From assembly GCA_030604975.1 (NCBI GenBank), contig JAUVUV010000108.1, positions 1 through 7,178 of the forward strand: DNA of 7,178 nucleotides, given 5' to 3'. Origin of the DNA: Candidatus Glassiibacteriota bacterium. Lineage in GTDB: Bacteria > Gemmatimonadota > Glassbacteria > GWA2-58-10. Under the pieces are notes generated by a model. That model was given only the letters and a program-made list of their open reading frames with translations, made no database searches and was not told where the DNA came from. This document shows, piece by piece, positions 1-6,882 of this stretch; the first letter of the stretch is position 1; the number at the start of each line of letters is the position of its first letter. The position numbers and the translations under genes were made by a program.

Positions 1-225
1 ACAGCCAGGGCAATAGCGCTTACCGCCCCAACGTTGTGCACGAAAATAGGTCTCACTTTTCTTGCAGCTGTTTGCTAGTTCTAATAGTTGTCGGTACTGC
101 ATATCCCTATTATATGCAAGTACCAGTTAGTTCTCAATTACCTTTTATTATATATAGATTGCATCTAGTCGTATTCTTTATCCGTTTCTCCCTGTTTCTC
201 AGATCTTTACTAGAGATAGAATCAA
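1..225. other. AT-rich upstream region, no convincing gene
   Basis: This stretch is rich in T and A, apart from a more GC-rich first 45 bases. An open frame runs through it on the plus strand to 233, but its translation is a string of hydrophobic residues typical of T-rich non-coding DNA, and it overlaps the next gene. The first 56 bases can be read without a stop on the minus strand from a GTG at 54-56 (MRPIFVHNVGAVSAIALA), which could be the start of a divergent membrane or secreted protein. Eighteen codons are too few to call it. A promoter for the FapA-like gene is expected here. Two copies of GTTTCTC at 184-190 and 194-200, one helical turn apart, lie just before that gene. Confidence 0.5.
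88..116 (+). promoter_or_regulatory. weak sigma70-type promoter candidate for the FapA-like gene
   Basis: TTGTCG at 88-93 and TATATG at 111-116 are separated by 17 bases. Each hexamer matches the sigma70 consensus at four of six positions. The region is AT-rich enough to give such matches by chance, and TATATA at 151-156 is a possible alternative -10. Transcription from here would leave a leader of about 100 bases. Confidence 0.25.
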
Positions 226-1629
226 GTGACTGAAGAATGGAGACAGATAAAAGTCTCGCTGAAAAATGATGATCTTGAAGCTTATATTAACGTCCCATTT
301 GTAGGAGAAAAGGACACTCTGGAAACGATACTAACTGTTGATAGCGCCCGTAAAGCTCTCAGAGACAATGATGTGGTCAATGGTGTTTTGGGAAACGAAC
401 TGGAGCGTATTTTCCGTGAATCTCTTTTCGACGAGGATATCCTCGTTGCCTCTGGTACCCCTCCAAAACATGGAGAAAACGCCAAGATCGAGTTCTATTT
501 TGAAACTGAGCTTGATTTTAAACTCAGGGAGGATAAAGACGGCCGTATCGATTACCATGAAACCTCAGTGCTTGTTAACGTAAGAAAAGGTGACCAGCTC
601 TGCCGCAGGACTCCTCCCACTGAGGGGCGGCCGGGAAGATCGGTTACTGACAAGGAAATTCCGCCCAAGGAAGGAAAAGACCGGGTTGTTCCGGATGGCC
701 CGAACACAGAATTCGCGCCGAATGATCCGAACCTGCTGATCGCTTCAACCGACGGCTGCGTGACTCTTAACACCTCCAAGCTTGTTGAAGTCAAGCCCAG
801 GCTTGTAATCAAGGGCAATGTGGATTATTCCACCGGGAACATCAAATTTATCGGCTCCCTGATCATCGCTAACGACGTCAAGTCGGGATTCAAAGTCAAT
901 GTTTCTGGAGATCTCGAGATCGGCGGTGTGGTTGAGGATGCCGAGGTTGTAGCAGGCGGTAACGCACTGATCAAGAAAGGCTTTATCGGCCGTGGCCAAG
1001 GCCTGGTCAAAACCGGTGGAGACCTGACCATTAAATTTGCCCAGAACCAGAATATTATTTGTGACGGAAACCTTAATACTGGCGGTGAATTGATGCACTG
1101 CAAGGGGAAAGTGGGCGGTAATCTTTGTGCCAGCGGCCGTAAAGGCGCCATTATCGGGGGTGAATGGGAGGTCACAGGGAGTGTTGAAGCAATTCAGATT
1201 GGTAGTGTCAGCTATACCCAGACCTTGGTAGCCGTGGGGTGCGACTTCAAACTCCAGGAACGCAAAGTGGAAATCAACCAGGAGGTCAAAAAAATCCAGG
1301 AGAACCAGGAAAAGGTCAGACAGGCTCTTAAGAAGCTTTCACGTCTCAAGATCAAGCTTAAAGGCGCCCTGCCCCCGGAGCAGGAAAAACTCTATAACCG
1401 GCTGCAGGAAACGATCAATCACTTCCCCCAATACAAAACCAGTCTTGAGGGCGAATTGAGTGAGGTGGAGAAAGAGATCGCCAAGCACAGGGATGTTTAT
1501 GTCAGGATTGGCGAGGTCCTTCATCCCGGGGTTAAAATAGTAATCGGTAAGTTCCCTCGTGTTTTCAAAGAAAAGGTCTTGCGCTCGACTCTGCGTGAGA
1601 TAAAAGGAGAAATTGTAGCGACAGGCTGA
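226..1629 (+). CDS. FapA family protein (DUF342), 467 aa
   Basis: I recognise this as a FapA/DUF342 family protein. The N-terminal 115 residues form a separate domain. The family signature follows: KGDQL at 121-125, then PPTEGRPGRSV (130-140) and the EIPPKEGKD turn. Residues about 195-337 are a glycine-rich right-handed beta-helix, opening with DYSTGNIKFIGSLII (200-214) and continuing with repeated GG/GGD/GGN turns. Residues about 342-424 are a charged coiled coil, and a short beta-type end (VRIGEVLHPGVKIVIG) closes the protein. No signal peptide or membrane segment is seen, so it should be cytoplasmic. In Vibrio, FapA affects flagellar assembly and communicates with the glucose phosphotransferase system. 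Many members sit in genomes without an obvious flagellar link, so the role here is open. The GTG start at 226 is forced, because a stop lies in frame at 217-219 and no other start codon is near. The ribosome site is weak (AGAG at 213-216). The next gene begins 97 bases downstream. Confidence 0.9.
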   Translation: MTEEWRQIKVSLKNDDLEAYINVPFVGEKDTLETILTVDSARKALRDNDVVNGVLGNELERIFRESLFDEDILVASGTPPKHGENAKIEFYFETELDFKLREDKDGRIDYHETSVLVNVRKGDQLCRRTPPTEGRPGRSVTDKEIPPKEGKDRVVPDGPNTEFAPNDPNLLIASTDGCVTLNTSKLVEVKPRLVIKGNVDYSTGNIKFIGSLIIANDVKSGFKVNVSGDLEIGGVVEDAEVVAGGNALIKKGFIGRGQGLVKTGGDLTIKFAQNQNIICDGNLNTGGELMHCKGKVGGNLCASGRKGAIIGGEWEVTGSVEAIQIGSVSYTQTLVAVGCDFKLQERKVEINQEVKKIQENQEKVRQALKKLSRLKIKLKGALPPEQEKLYNRLQETINHFPQYKTSLEGELSEVEKEIAKHRDVYVRIGEVLHPGVKIVIGKFPRVFKEKVLRSTLREIKGEIVATG

Positions 1630-1674
1630 TATTTATTAAAAAATTCCTTGGCCAGTGCAAGTGAAAGTTCTTTC

Positions 1675-1683
1675 TGGTACAAT
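1675..1683 (+). promoter_or_regulatory. extended -10 promoter candidate for the 1324-aa gene
   Basis: TGG followed by TACAAT (1678-1683) matches an extended -10 element (TGnTATAAT with one mismatch). No good -35 sits 17 bases upstream, which extended -10 promoters can tolerate. Transcription would begin near 1690, so the mRNA would start almost at the hairpin at 1691-1710, with a leader of about 37 bases. Confidence 0.4.
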
Positions 1684-1690
1684 CAACCGG

Positions 1691-1720
1691 GACCGTCAAT
1701 AGTGACGGTTTCTTTGTCTA
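1691..1720 (+). terminator. hairpin plus U-rich run between the two plus-strand genes
   Basis: ACCGTCA (1692-1698) pairs perfectly with TGACGGT (1703-1709) across a four-base loop, and G1691-T1710 can extend the stem by a wobble pair. TTCTTTGTC follows. This looks like a short Rho-independent terminator for the FapA-like gene. The U run is interrupted and the stem is only 7-8 bp, so termination may be weak. Because it lies between a possible promoter and the next start codon, it could instead be a 5' leader hairpin that affects mRNA stability or translation of the long gene. Confidence 0.5.
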
Positions 1721-1726
1721 TTTCCC

Positions 1727-4700
1727 ATGCCCCTTGAAATCGCGAAAATCGTTGATGAGAAAGCGCTTGAAGGTGAGGAGTTGCTCGAAAACCTGATCGA
1801 GCGTACCAAAAAGTGCGAAATCAAGGCGATTCAGGATAAACGCCTGATTTTTGCCCGGGTACGCACCTGGCTCGAGAAGATTTTCGGCAGTTTTTACACT
1901 ACCGAGAGGAATGAGCCGATGGTACTAATTTCCCAGGCTCTGGTTCGCTTGCACCAGAACCCCCACCTTAAAGGTCGCGATGAGAAGATCCACCAATTGC
2001 GCAGGCTACTCGATAACCTTGCTGAAAACGGCCTGCTTAAACTTCGGCACGGACAGAGCGAGGAACTCGATTACACGATTATCAGCCAGAGGCTTACGGT
2101 AAATATCAACGGCAAGGAGGAGAAAGCTTACCAAATAGTGCGCAAGATCCCGAGTGCGCGTAAATCCGCCGAGGAAAAGAAACAACGTCTGATTACTTAC
2201 CGCGAGGAATTAAAGCTTGTAGATCATGCAAGGCTCACCTGTAAACAAATAGACAGCCATCTCGGCCAACCCTTAGAGGACGAAATCAAGCAACAAGCGA
2301 CTCTGACAGTGCAGAATTATTTCCAGAAAATTGAGCAGAAACTCTACTACGCCCACTGTATCCTCACCGGTATCAGATATATAAATGACGATTTTATCGT
2401 TTCGCTCAAGCTCGAGTCCCTGGACCTGGCCGAAAAGATGAAAGATAAATCGATGATCGAGAAGATGATCTTTTTGTCCAGCCTCAACTGGTACCGCAAC
2501 CAGTGGGCTAGTAAAAGCTTCAATGAGCCTGACAATTTGGTCTATTTCCTGCTCGGCCGAATGATATTCCGCCACGCCCCCTGGAATCCCAAAGGCAATT
2601 CGGAGATCCGCGAAGCTTTAGAAAACATCGGTGTTTCCTGCGATGATCTTAAGCGCTCTTTCACCTGGCAGGCATCCGGACAACAGGGAGAGGACAACGA
2701 CCCCTCGATCAAAGTTGACCGGAATAATGAGAAAATATTCCTGCTGATCAAGCAGCTCACCAAACTGAGCCACACTCTCGGCAGCCGCAAATCCGTGGTT
2801 GAAGGCAACACCTTGCTCAAGAAATTTCTCCGCCCGGGTATCCACACGCCGGTGAGCCTGCACAACATGGAAATCATCGCCGAGGAAATCCGTTCCCAGG
2901 TTAAAATGGACTGCCTGGACAAGATCATGCATGAACTCTCGTATGACGAAAATCTTAAGAAAATCGTCAGTCACCTCCGCCAGGCCCTGGGCGAGGCAAA
3001 CATGCAACTTTTCCAGCAGCTTCAGGCTTTCCGTGTGGCTCACGGTCTCAGCAACCTAATGGACAACAGGGAAAGAGAGCGTATCGCAGCCTTCATCAGC
3101 CCGATGGACACGACCCAGTTCCTTACCGCGCTATCCAACGGCAACCTGACAATTGCCGAGGCCTCCGAGGACCATGTTACTTTCACCGCCCGGAGAACCT
3201 CCGGCCAAACGCTTGATACCAGCACGCGCACCCTGACCAGCAAAGGTATAACATATAATGAAGCCGCAAGCTATATCAACAAGGAATTTGAAAATCTCCT
3301 CCTGAATTATGAGAAACCCGACTTTGAATCCCGCTGCGCGGAGTGTAACCCAAATTATACCAGAGATACTGACCAACATATAAAAATTAAAAATTACGCC
3401 TGGGTCTGTCGCCATTTTCCTTTTTTGAAAATGTATTTCGGCGCCGCAGCCCTTCTGGTCAGCCCGATCATGTGCAATCTCCTGAAGGGGGAACACGAAA
3501 AAAAGGGGGAAACTATCCATAAAAGCACGTCCGCTTTTATGGAAAAAGTGATCGAACTCGAGCACTATCTTCTTGAAAAAATCGAGTCCGCGACCGATAC
3601 GCTGAAGGTCAGCATTCTCGACAAGAACCGGGTAGATTCCCAGATGGTCGCCGACGGCACCAGGCTATCGGAAGGTACCTTGGCCAGAGGCGGTGATTCC
3701 AACTACTCTCTTCTTCTTGAAGAGGGAGTGCGAGAGCTCTTCCCCAAGCTCAATTTCGAACTTCAGGTGCTTTCCGGCGAAATCGGCGAAGAACTGGGTC
3801 CGGAAGACAGTTCTGGCATTGAGGACGGCAGTAGCCTCGCTGAAGAGGAACTGGCGCTCGATGGAAGATTCAACCACTTGATTATGGACTCCAAACCACA
3901 GTCCGGCGCCGCTGTTGAGGAGGCCCCGAAGAGTGCCAGCAGGTCGAGTCGCCGCAGCATACAGAGCCTCTCCAAGGCTTTGGAGAACCTGACAATCTTT
4001 TTCGAGGGCCTTAAAGCCGAGGGCTACGAAAAGAGAATTCCGGCGATGCGTCGAGACCAGATAGTGACCAATATCCGGGACGCCTGTTACTACATCAAGG
4101 ATATCGTCAAAAACCTCGCTCCCGAATCAAAGGACACTGCCGCGCTGCTGCGTAAAACCGATGATCTTCTGAAAAAAACCAGGGACACGATCCAGCGCAC
4201 AGAGATAATCGAGGAAAAAATCAATGTCGAAGAGGAAAATATCGAGGTTCCCCTGTACGAGATCCATTCAATTCTGGTGACTATAAACGCCAGTTACATG
4301 GTCACCCTGAAAGGTCTGATCGATCTGATCGCCCAGAAGCACAAGACCACCCATGGTGGGCTGATCAAGGTTGACCAGATTGACTCCGGCAAGAAGATTC
4401 TCAATAATATCGACTCGGCCCTTAGTACCTTGATCCGCAATTCCCGCGAGATAAAGCTCGAAAGCCCCAAAATTCCGATGGGCCTGCGGGACGTGATGTC
4501 GCTCAATATAACCTCCAGTATCGGGGAAATTAACCGACTAAAGCGCAGCCAGCTCATTATCCAGGGCTGCCAGCACCCCAATGACCTGCGAATCTATCTC
4601 AACGTGATTGCTCGTCAGGTCCTGGAAAGCAAGCTGATAGTTCCTATGCAGAACATCCAGATCTCGCTGAAAAAATGCCCTACCTACATGGACGACAAGC

Positions 4701-5701
4701 AATACGCGATATGGAGGCACGACGGCGAAGAGAAAATGTCCTCCTCCATTTTCGGCCATATGGAGGTCCCGCAGCTTTCAATCAACAACGCGCCCAAGGT
4801 TTTGCATTCAGTTATCTCTATCGGCGATCAGCTTGCCGACCATTTTATCGCCCGGGGCCACGAATTGCGCCAGAAAATGACTTCGCAGAAACAAATCCCT
4901 CCCGCGCGCACAGATTTCGACGTTTTCGCCGACCGAATGTCCCGCAACATATCCGGTGTCCTGGGGCAGCTTCACGCCTTCTTTATCCCGGACAAGGATA
5001 ACAACATAACTTTCGATCCTGAAAACTTGGAAGACATCCTCCGTGTTATCGGTACTTGCGTGGGAGAGATGATTTCTCTGTTCAAGGATTTCAACAAGAA
5101 CAAGGCCGCTTTTGCAGCCGAAACAAACGCAATCCGCAGGATAGTTCCCGTGATCGAAGGCCTGCGCAACTGTGTGAACGATTACAATGCCAACTACCTT
5201 AAACAGAAAAAGATTGCGGACTTGGCGCGTAGCCAGACCAATTGCGATAAAACTCTTCTCGTTTACTGCCAAGAACTCACAAAATACGACGATCCCACCA
5301 CCCAGGAATACAAGCTCCTGATCATCCGCGGCCGGGTCTATATCACCCTGGAAAATGTCGTGCAGCGGATACTTGGGCAGATGAAAAGCGAATTCAATGC
5401 CGAACGGAAAAAGCAGCGCCAGATTATGGTTAACGAAATTTTTTACATGATGAGCCACGTGAAAGTCGAGAAAAGGGATCTGCCGCTGTTCAAAAAGTTT
5501 CGCCAGAGTGCTCTTCGTGCGGCATCCTCCTGCAGCAACGAGCAGTTAAAAGGGGAGATTACCAATCTGCTTCAAAAAGGCGAGGAGATCACTGACTGGA
5601 TCAAAGTTGCCGAGAGCGATTTCGACGATAAGGTCGTCAACGAGGTCTACACTCCGGGTGTTGACCTGAAGCGCCTGCGCAAGCTGGGTGAGACTATCTG
5701 A
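1727..5701 (+). CDS. large uncharacterised, mostly helical protein, 1324 aa
   Basis: I do not recognise a family. The protein is rich in Lys, Glu, Leu and Ile with long amphipathic helices. Less helical, beta-type segments occur near 105-142, 455-512 and 984-1023. In the middle, C537-x2-C540 and C561-x-H563 could form a metal site. A hydrophobic stretch follows at 564-586 (K568 is its one charge), more like a buried helix than a sure membrane segment. Residues about 684-712 are acidic and 725-747 are Ser/Arg/Ala-rich, forming a likely flexible linker. Residues about 748-1324 are again helical. No signal peptide, nucleotide-binding loop or known catalytic motif is visible. ATG 1727 is the first possible start after the in-frame stop at 1703-1705 and has no Shine-Dalgarno sequence. 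M65 (1919) has GAGAGGA eight bases upstream, but residues 1-64 look truly coding. The FapA-like gene upstream suggests, without proof, a shared structural role. A frameshift-like signal lies at 3485-3543. Confidence 0.85.
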   Translation: MPLEIAKIVDEKALEGEELLENLIERTKKCEIKAIQDKRLIFARVRTWLEKIFGSFYTTERNEPMVLISQALVRLHQNPHLKGRDEKIHQLRRLLDNLAENGLLKLRHGQSEELDYTIISQRLTVNINGKEEKAYQIVRKIPSARKSAEEKKQRLITYREELKLVDHARLTCKQIDSHLGQPLEDEIKQQATLTVQNYFQKIEQKLYYAHCILTGIRYINDDFIVSLKLESLDLAEKMKDKSMIEKMIFLSSLNWYRNQWASKSFNEPDNLVYFLLGRMIFRHAPWNPKGNSEIREALENIGVSCDDLKRSFTWQASGQQGEDNDPSIKVDRNNEKIFLLIKQLTKLSHTLGSRKSVVEGNTLLKKFLRPGIHTPVSLHNMEIIAEEIRSQVKMDCLDKIMHELSYDENLKKIVSHLRQALGEANMQLFQQLQAFRVAHGLSNLMDNRERERIAAFISPMDTTQFLTALSNGNLTIAEASEDHVTFTARRTSGQTLDTSTRTLTSKGITYNEAASYINKEFENLLLNYEKPDFESRCAECNPNYTRDTDQHIKIKNYAWVCRHFPFLKMYFGAAALLVSPIMCNLLKGEHEKKGETIHKSTSAFMEKVIELEHYLLEKIESATDTLKVSILDKNRVDSQMVADGTRLSEGTLARGGDSNYSLLLEEGVRELFPKLNFELQVLSGEIGEELGPEDSSGIEDGSSLAEEELALDGRFNHLIMDSKPQSGAAVEEAPKSASRSSRRSIQSLSKALENLTIFFEGLKAEGYEKRIPAMRRDQIVTNIRDACYYIKDIVKNLAPESKDTAALLRKTDDLLKKTRDTIQRTEIIEEKINVEEENIEVPLYEIHSILVTINASYMVTLKGLIDLIAQKHKTTHGGLIKVDQIDSGKKILNNIDSALSTLIRNSREIKLESPKIPMGLRDVMSLNITSSIGEINRLKRSQLIIQGCQHPNDLRIYLNVIARQVLESKLIVPMQNIQISLKKCPTYMDDKQYAIWRHDGEEKMSSSIFGHMEVPQLSINNAPKVLHSVISIGDQLADHFIARGHELRQKMTSQKQIPPARTDFDVFADRMSRNISGVLGQLHAFFIPDKDNNITFDPENLEDILRVIGTCVGEMISLFKDFNKNKAAFAAETNAIRRIVPVIEGLRNCVNDYNANYLKQKKIADLARSQTNCDKTLLVYCQELTKYDDPTTQEYKLLIIRGRVYITLENVVQRILGQMKSEFNAERKKQRQIMVNEIFYMMSHVKVEKRDLPLFKKFRQSALRAASSCSNEQLKGEITNLLQKGEEITDWIKVAESDFDDKVVNEVYTPGVDLKRLRKLGETI
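3485..3543 (+). promoter_or_regulatory. candidate programmed -1 ribosomal frameshift signal
   Basis: Three elements stand in the order of the dnaX signal. First is an SD-like AAGGGGG at 3485-3491. Second is the heptamer A AAA AAG at 3499-3505, with codons 592-593 (AAA AAG) in exactly the phase that allows both tRNAs to slip back one base. Third, after a ten-base spacer, is a perfect 11-bp stem, TCCATAAAAGC (3516-3526) with GCTTTTATGGA (3533-3543), closing a six-base loop. After slippage the ribosome would add GGNYP and stop at TAA 3520-3522, giving a product of 598 residues in place of 1324. The break falls after the Cys/His cluster and hydrophobic stretch and before the acidic linker, a sensible domain boundary. 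The spacer is somewhat longer than in dnaX. The A7 run could also allow transcriptional slippage. Function is inferred, not shown. Confidence 0.5.
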
Positions 5702-5723
5702 TATCAACCGTTTTTCAGTGAGC

Positions 5724-5757
5724 AAAAAAGGCCGACGGAAGTAACGCCGGCCTTTTT
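5724..5757. terminator. bidirectional Rho-independent terminator
   Basis: GGCCG (5730-5734) pairs with CGGCC (5748-5752). After one A/C mismatch, CG (5736-5737) pairs with CG (5745-5746) around a seven-base loop. The stem is flanked by six A on the left and TTTTTATTTT on the right, so a U run follows it on either strand. It lies 22 bases after the long gene's stop and 22 bases beyond the stop of fba, and should end both convergent transcripts. Confidence 0.9.
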
Positions 5758-5779
5758 ATTTTCCACTGCAGAGTTGTGT

Positions 5780-6787
5780 CTATATCCAGCCCTTTTCCAG
5801 GTAGAACGCTTTCATGGCTTCCAGGGTCTGCGGCTTGAATTGATCCGCGCGTCCGGCGGTGCCCAGGTCGCGCATTTTCTGGGCTACCAGCTCGGCCAGA
5901 GCCGCACGCGCCGGTTTCAGGTAGTCGCGTGGGTCGAACTTCTCCGGGGTCTCGACAAAGACCTTCCGGATAGCCCCGGTTACTGCTATCCTGCCGTCCG
6001 AGTCGATATTGACTTTTCGCACACCGTAAGGGATCACGCTCTGGATTTCGGACATCGGAACACCTTTGGCGTTGGGCATGTTCCCGCCGTACCGGTTCAC
6101 AATGCCGACCAGCTCCTCGGGCACGCTGGAGCTTCCGTGCATCACCATGTGAAGCTCTGGCAGCCTTTCGTGAATCTCCTCGACAATATGCAGAGCGAGC
6201 TTTGGTTCGCTCTTGAACTTGTACGCCCCGTGGCTGGTGCCAATCGCCACTGCGAGAGCATCCACCCGGGCCTTCTCCACGAACTCCACCGCCTGATCAG
6301 GGTCAGTAAGCTGCACCTTGCCGCTACCCACACCATCCTCGATACCCCCGAGAGTGCCGAGTTCGCCCTCCACGGTGATTCCCATCGGGTGGGCGTAATC
6401 TGCCACTGCGCGGGTCACCTCCACATTTTCCTCAAACGTGGTGGGAGTCTTGCTGTCCTCCTTGAGCGAACCGTCGATCATTATGCTGGTGAACCCGAGT
6501 TCGATTGCCTTCTTCACGGTCTCCAGGCTGTTGCCATGGTCAAGGTGCAGGGCGATCGGTATATCCGGGTTCTCTTCAGCAGCAGCTTCCATCAGTTTCT
6601 TGAGGTAAGTGAAATTACTATACTTCAGCGCCCCACGGCTTGCCTGTACGATCACCGCGGATCTGGTTTCCTGGGCCGCCTGCATTATTGCCTGTATCTG
6701 CTCCATATTGTTTGCGTTGTAAGCCCCAACAGCGTAATTGCCTTTGGCGGCCTCGTTTAATAACTGTCTCATCGGCACTAATGGCAT
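5780..6787 (-). CDS. class II fructose-bisphosphate aldolase, Calvin-cycle subtype, 335 aa
   Basis: The enzyme reversibly splits fructose 1,6-bisphosphate into dihydroxyacetone phosphate and glyceraldehyde 3-phosphate in glycolysis, gluconeogenesis and the Calvin cycle. It is cytoplasmic and needs a divalent metal, usually zinc. The TIM-barrel motifs are complete. HLDHG carries the catalytic D83 and metal ligand H84. VEGELG lies at 139-144, GTSHGAYKF at 183-191 carries ligand H186, and MHGSSSVP at 216-223 carries ligand H217. VNIDSD at 259-264 carries N260 and D262 for substrate binding. The opening MPLVPMRQLL and the LTDPDQAVEFVEKARVDALAVAIGTSHG block match the subtype found in cyanobacteria and autotrophic proteobacteria. 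The loop at about 147-160 is shorter than in cyanobacterial members, which explains the 335-residue length. The ATG at 6787 is well supported by AAGGAG six bases upstream. The subtype name does not prove carbon fixation, because many heterotrophs carry it. The gene converges on the long plus-strand gene and diverges from the response regulator. Confidence 0.96.
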   Translation of the reverse strand: MPLVPMRQLLNEAAKGNYAVGAYNANNMEQIQAIMQAAQETRSAVIVQASRGALKYSNFTYLKKLMEAAAEENPDIPIALHLDHGNSLETVKKAIELGFTSIMIDGSLKEDSKTPTTFEENVEVTRAVADYAHPMGITVEGELGTLGGIEDGVGSGKVQLTDPDQAVEFVEKARVDALAVAIGTSHGAYKFKSEPKLALHIVEEIHERLPELHMVMHGSSSVPEELVGIVNRYGGNMPNAKGVPMSEIQSVIPYGVRKVNIDSDGRIAVTGAIRKVFVETPEKFDPRDYLKPARAALAELVAQKMRDLGTAGRADQFKPQTLEAMKAFYLEKGWI

Positions 6788-6793
6788 TTTGAT

Positions 6794-6800
6794 CTCCTTA
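6794..6800 (-). promoter_or_regulatory. strong Shine-Dalgarno sequence of fba
   Basis: On the minus strand TAAGGAG is followed by ATCAAA and then the ATG of fba. This is an ideal ribosome-binding site with six-base spacing and fixes the start codon. It shows that the organism uses SD-led initiation, in contrast to the long gene at 1727, which has none. Confidence 0.9.
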
Positions 6801-6837
6801 GGATAAGCAAAAAGGGTTCTTAACTTCGTTATTTGGA

Positions 6838-6865
6838 TAAGACAACCCTATTGTAGGGTCTTATA
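6838..6865 (-). promoter_or_regulatory. palindrome next to a -10-like box: possible operator or leader hairpin of fba
   Basis: ACCCTA (6845-6850) and TAGGGT (6854-6859) form a perfect six-base inverted repeat around TTG. TAAG (6838-6841) and CTTA (6860-6863) extend it with a three-base bulge on one side. On the minus strand the palindrome is directly preceded by TATAAG (6860-6865), a good -10 match, so transcription would start within the palindrome, where a repressor could block it. If the promoter lies further upstream, the same bases would form a small hairpin in the fba leader. No regulator can be named. Confidence 0.4.
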
Positions 6866-6882
6866 GAATTATTGAATTTTTA

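Noticed and set aside
36..233. 65-codon open frame with GTG start ending inside the FapA-like gene
   Set aside because: The translation is mainly hydrophobic because the DNA is T-rich. There is no clear ribosome site, and it overlaps the confident start of the next gene.
1648..1660. Sigma54-type promoter in the gap before the long gene
   Set aside because: The GG and GC pairs are only five bases apart, not ten, so the -24/-12 spacing is not met.
4172..4178. A7 run as a second frameshift site
   Set aside because: In the reading frame the codons are AAA AAA ACC preceded by G, which is not the X XXY YYZ phase, and I see no stem-loop after it.
4808..5458. 216-codon minus-strand open frame inside the long gene
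   Set aside because: It is the longest of several antisense frames within the 1324-aa gene. The plus frame is continuous with consistent composition, and no family is recognisable in the antisense product.
5774..6760. 328-codon open frame on the plus strand opposite fba
   Set aside because: It lies wholly within the aldolase gene on the other strand. The aldolase has every family motif, and the antisense translation is rich in His, Arg and Leu with no recognisable domain, so it is a shadow.
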